From positions 1 to 64,000 of the forward strand of contig NZ_CAJZAR010000039.1 in NCBI RefSeq assembly GCF_914484835.1: DNA of 64,000 nt. Direction: 5' to 3'. The position numbers and the translations under genes are program-made. The notes under the pieces are model-generated. The model was not told where the DNA came from. It worked only from the letters and a program-made list of their open reading frames with translations, and searched no databases. Of the stretch, positions 61,146-64,000 are shown one piece after another (within the stretch, counting starts at the first letter, position 1; the number at the start of each line of letters is the position of its first letter). The stretch comes from Paraburkholderia tropica (GTDB lineage Bacteria; Pseudomonadota; Gammaproteobacteria; Burkholderiales; Burkholderiaceae).

Positions 61146-62432
61146 ATGAAGAATCGCCTCACTCTGAATATTGGCGTCGGCATGCTGCTGGGCGTGGCGG
61201 CCGGCTACGTGTGCCACACGCATGCAGTCGATGCCGCGAGCGCCAAGACCATCGCCGGTTATTTCTCGATCGTCACCGATATCTTTCTGCGGCTCATCAA
61301 AATGATTATCGCGCCGCTGGTATTCGTCACGCTCGTTTCGGGCCTGGCGGGCATGGAAAGCGGGCAGGACGTCGGGCGGATCGGTTTGCGTTCGGTGGGC
61401 TGGTTCGTGTGCGCGTCGCTCATTTCGCTCGCGCTCGGACTCGTGCTCGCCAATCTGCTGCAACCGGGCGCGGGGCTGCATATGACGGCGGGCGCGGGCG
61501 AGGTCGACACCGGTCTCAACACGGCGGCGCTCAACGTCAAGGACGTGCTTACGCACGCGTTTCCGACGAGTCTGCTCGACGCCATGGCGCGCAACGACAT
61601 TCTGCAGATTCTCGTGTTCTCGGTCTTTCTCGGCCTCGCGCTCGGCGCGCTCAAACGCCAGTCGCGCCTGGCCGTTGTGATCGAATGTATCGACGGCATG
61701 GTGCCGGTCATGCTGCGCGTGACGAATTACGTGATGCGGGCCGCGCCGCTCGGGGTGTTCGGTGCGATTGCCTCGGCCGTGACGCTGCGTGGGCTCGACG
61801 TGCTTTACACCTACGGTAAATTGATCGGCTCGTTTTATCTCGGACTGCTGATTTTGTGGGCGATTCTCGTCGTGGTGGGTTATCTGTTTCTCGGACGTCG
61901 CGTGGGGACATTGCTCAAGGTGATTCGGGAACCCGCGATGATCGCCTTCTCGACGGCGAGCAGCGAAGCGGCGTATCCGCGCCTCACGGAACAACTCGAA
62001 CGTTTCGGCGTGGAAAAGAAAGTGGTTGGTTTTACGCTGCCGCTGGGCTACGCGTTCAATCTCGACGGCTCGATGATGTATCAGGCGTTCGCGGCGATTT
62101 TCATCGCGCAGGCGTTTGGCGTGGAGATGCCGGTCTCGCAGCAGGTCTTCATGCTGCTCGTGCTGATGTTGAGCAGCAAGGGGATGGCGAGCGTGCCGCG
62201 CGGATCGGTGGTCGTGGTGGCCGCTGTGGCGCCGATGTTTCATCTGCCGGCCGCCGGTGTGGCGATGGTGCTCGCGATCGACCAGATTCTCGATATGGGC
62301 CGCACGATGACCAATGTGATCGGCAACAGCGTGGCGACCGCCGTGATCGCGAAGTGGGAAGCGGCGCGTGAGCCGCAGCGTGAGACGCCTGCGCAAGCGC
62401 TGTTTCCGCAAGCGCAGGGAGACGCGCAGTGA
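61146..62432 (+). CDS. Dicarboxylate/amino acid:cation symporter (DctA/GltP family)
   Basis: A 428-residue inner-membrane symporter of the DAACS family. Signature segments: LIKMIIAPLVFVTLVSGLAG, the serine hairpin STASSEAAYPRLTEQL, and GYAFNLDGSMMYQAFAAIF. It takes up C4-dicarboxylates or glutamate/aspartate with cations. Its stop overlaps the start of the racemase gene, so import and substrate processing are coupled. Eight helices and two hairpins are expected. Confidence 0.9.
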   Translation: MKNRLTLNIGVGMLLGVAAGYVCHTHAVDAASAKTIAGYFSIVTDIFLRLIKMIIAPLVFVTLVSGLAGMESGQDVGRIGLRSVGWFVCASLISLALGLVLANLLQPGAGLHMTAGAGEVDTGLNTAALNVKDVLTHAFPTSLLDAMARNDILQILVFSVFLGLALGALKRQSRLAVVIECIDGMVPVMLRVTNYVMRAAPLGVFGAIASAVTLRGLDVLYTYGKLIGSFYLGLLILWAILVVVGYLFLGRRVGTLLKVIREPAMIAFSTASSEAAYPRLTEQLERFGVEKKVVGFTLPLGYAFNLDGSMMYQAFAAIFIAQAFGVEMPVSQQVFMLLVLMLSSKGMASVPRGSVVVVAAVAPMFHLPAAGVAMVLAIDQILDMGRTMTNVIGNSVATAVIAKWEAAREPQRETPAQALFPQAQGDAQ

Positions 62433-63811
62433 TGCAAGGCGCAGGGTTGAAGGCGCTGAAATTCGGCGTGATTGGCGGGACTGCGCCGCTCGCGAGCGCC
62501 CGGTTTTATAGCGTGCTGGCGAAGGTGGCGGCGGCGCGAGCGGATGCGCAATATTTCGATGCGATTTTCCGCCAATTGCCGATGCCATTCGAAGCGTTCG
62601 ATTCATCGGATTGCAAACTGCGGATATTCGAAACGATACGTGAATTCGAAAAATGCGGCGTGACGACGGTGCTGTTGCCGTCGCTCGCGAATCAGGCGTT
62701 GATCGATGAATTGAAGGCGAATACGCGTCTGGCTGTGCTCGGCAAATTCGAGGCGATGCAGTTTGCGGTATTGGAATCGTTTCCTGATGTGAGGCGCGTG
62801 GGTTTGCTGATGTCGGATGACGTGCGTATGCAGTCGCCATTTGCGTGGCTTTATCCGCGCGTACAGAGCGAGCGACGCGACGATCAACGCGACGATTGGC
62901 TGGCCGCGTGCGAAAGCCTGATCGAGCAGGGCGCGCAAGTGATCGTGCACGACCTGAGTGCCGTTTCGCTTGCCGACGCCCAAAAGGCCGCGCCGAACGT
63001 CCCGATGATCGATGTGAATCTCGCCTACGCGCGCTATGCGATTGAAGGCCGTCACGATTGGCCGGCGCCCGACGTCAAAGTAGGTGTGGTCGGCGGCATC
63101 GGTCCGGCGGCGACGGTCGATTTTCTGCAAAAGATCGTGCGCAATACGCCCGCCGCGCGCGATCAGGATCACATCAAGATGCTGGTCGAGCAGAATCCGC
63201 AAATTCCCGATCGCACGGAAAACCTGATCGGCGACGGCGCCGATCCCACGCTCTCGCTTTACGCGGCCTGCAAGCGGCTGGAGGAGGGCGGCGCGGGCGT
63301 CATCGCCATGCCGTGCAATACGGCGCACGCATTCGTCGAGCGTATTCAGCCTCATCTCGGCGTGCCCATCGTCAATATGCTGACCGAGACCGCGCGTTAT
63401 TTGCGCGCGGCGTTTCCTGCGCTGCGCGATGTGGGCGTGCTCGCGACTTCGGGGACGATCGAAAGCGGCGTCTATCGAAAGGCGCTCGAATCGCAGGGGC
63501 TGCGCGAAGTCGCGCCGGGTGCCGCATTACAGGCGCGCGTGATGGCGGCGATTTACGGCAAGCAGGGCGTGAAGGCGGGCTTCACGACCGGGCCGTGTCT
63601 CGACGATATCCGCGCCGCGCTGGATGGCTTGATTGCCGAGGGCGTGGAAGTCGTCATTCTGGGCTGCACCGAATTGCCGCTGTTGCTCTCGTGCGCGACG
63701 TACGAATCGGCGGCAGGCGGGCGCGTCACGCTCATCGACCCGACGGATGTGCTGGCGAAGCGCTGTGTCGAGTTTGCGAAAGGGCATCGAGATCAGATAG
63801 CGACATTATAA
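62432..63811 (+). CDS. Tandem Asp/Glu racemase-like protein with an inactive N-terminal half
   Basis: A 459-residue fusion of two Asp/Glu racemase domains. Half 1 (from KFGVIGGTAPLASARFYSVL, about residues 8-205) lacks both catalytic Cys: LLPSLANQAL in place of MPCNTAH and VIVHDLSAVS in place of ILGCTE. Half 2 (from KVGVVGGIGPAATVDFLQKI) keeps both: IAMPCNTAHAF and VILGCTELPLL. Family enzymes are usually dimers of about 230 residues, so this looks like an intramolecular pseudo-dimer with one working site. ATG at 62432 shares its A with the symporter TGA; GTG at 62429 is an alternative. Substrate is probably an imported acidic amino acid. Confidence 0.86.
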   Translation: MQGAGLKALKFGVIGGTAPLASARFYSVLAKVAAARADAQYFDAIFRQLPMPFEAFDSSDCKLRIFETIREFEKCGVTTVLLPSLANQALIDELKANTRLAVLGKFEAMQFAVLESFPDVRRVGLLMSDDVRMQSPFAWLYPRVQSERRDDQRDDWLAACESLIEQGAQVIVHDLSAVSLADAQKAAPNVPMIDVNLAYARYAIEGRHDWPAPDVKVGVVGGIGPAATVDFLQKIVRNTPAARDQDHIKMLVEQNPQIPDRTENLIGDGADPTLSLYAACKRLEEGGAGVIAMPCNTAHAFVERIQPHLGVPIVNMLTETARYLRAAFPALRDVGVLATSGTIESGVYRKALESQGLREVAPGAALQARVMAAIYGKQGVKAGFTTGPCLDDIRAALDGLIAEGVEVVILGCTELPLLLSCATYESAAGGRVTLIDPTDVLAKRCVEFAKGHRDQIATL

Positions 63812-63899
63812 GGTTAATGTCAAATCTCTAGATGGATAAGGTAGAAAGTCGACGGTTTACGTAGTATTATTTATCAAATCGTAGCCGTGAAAATTCACC

Positions 63900-64000
63900 A
63901 TGTCCGACATCGCCCCCGACGAAGTCCGCATCGCCGCGGAAATCGAGCGTCTTAAAGCCGACTTTCCCAAGACGCGCGAGCTGTATCGCGAAGTCTGCGC
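63900..64000 (+). CDS. Start of a gene truncated at the window edge (possibly KfrA-type DNA-binding)
   Basis: ATG at 63900 opens MSDIAPDEVRIAAEIERLKA and continues with KADFPKTRELYREVC to the window end. The helical, charged N-terminus resembles the start of KfrA-N-type DNA-binding proteins of Burkholderiales, but only 33 codons are visible, so the assignment is tentative. An AT-rich stretch (63812-63898) upstream is the likely promoter. Confidence 0.4.
   Translation, partial: MSDIAPDEVRIAAEIERLKADFPKTRELYREVC

Noticed and set aside
1..64000. Prophage, insertion sequence, CRISPR or tRNA
   Set aside because: No integrase, transposase, spaced direct-repeat array or tRNA cloverleaf was found by reading the sequence; a dedicated search could still reveal small RNAs.

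Overview
The window is chromosomal DNA from a high-GC betaproteobacterium. Gene content points to Burkholderiales, most likely Burkholderia, Paraburkholderia or Caballeronia: a Wsp surface-sensing cluster, a DUF4148 protein, an ECF42-type sigma factor with YCII/DGPF proteins, a giant repeat-rich autotransporter and dense ABC/MFS sugar-acid catabolism. No tRNA, rRNA, CRISPR array, insertion sequence or prophage was seen. The species assignment is inference.

Layout. (1) 1-5.7 kb: 3' part of the wsp operon (end of wspC, then wspD, wspE, wspF, wspR), a chemosensory pathway that ends in a c-di-GMP synthase, closed by a strong terminator. (2) 5.7-8.3 kb: aldo/keto reductase and SRPBCC protein, divergent from a LysR regulator. 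(3) 8.3-20.1 kb: long non-coding leader with overlapping palindromes, then one 11.2-kb autotransporter gene with about 30 passenger repeats and visible higher-order duplications. (4) 20.5-28 kb: a triple-repeat lipoprotein; an Lrp/LysE-exporter divergent pair; an ECF sigma factor flanked by two related anti-sigma-like proteins; a DUF4148 protein; a CorA/ZntB-type transporter. (5) 28-32 kb: an adjacent c-di-GMP synthase (GAF-PAS-PAS-GGDEF) and phosphodiesterase (CSS-EAL). (6) 32-37 kb: minus-strand ROK regulator and sugar ABC transporter operon with a perfect operator-like palindrome. (7) 37.3-40.1 kb: two YCII proteins, a VOC protein and an ECF42-like sigma factor. (8) 40.1-47.6 kb: sugar-acid genes (MFS transporter, lactonase, 2-oxotetronate isomerase, erythronate dehydrogenase, SMP-30 lactonase), interrupted by a PBP7-type endopeptidase with a His-Ala-Lys linker. 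(9) 47.7-56.3 kb: a Ser-rich protein, an AraC regulator and an acyl-CoA catabolism block (acyl-CoA dehydrogenase, ETF-quinone oxidoreductase, thiolase, acyl-CoA ligase). (10) 56.4-64 kb: SulP transporter with beta-carbonic anhydrase, an unknown gene with a DUF523 gene, a LysR regulator, a dicarboxylate/amino-acid symporter overlapping a tandem-fused Asp/Glu racemase-like protein, and the start of another gene.

How it fits together. Much of the first half concerns surface life: Wsp and two further c-di-GMP enzymes share the window with a giant adhesin-like autotransporter. The second half is mainly uptake and breakdown of sugar acids, acyl-CoAs and amino or dicarboxylic acids. No clearly new multi-gene system was found. 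The best leads are the sigma factor between two anti-sigma-like proteins, the half-dead racemase fusion coupled to a symporter, the degenerate I-site and leader ORF of wspR, the higher-order repeats in the autotransporter, and short tandem repeats that carry duplicated in-frame stop codons at several gene ends.
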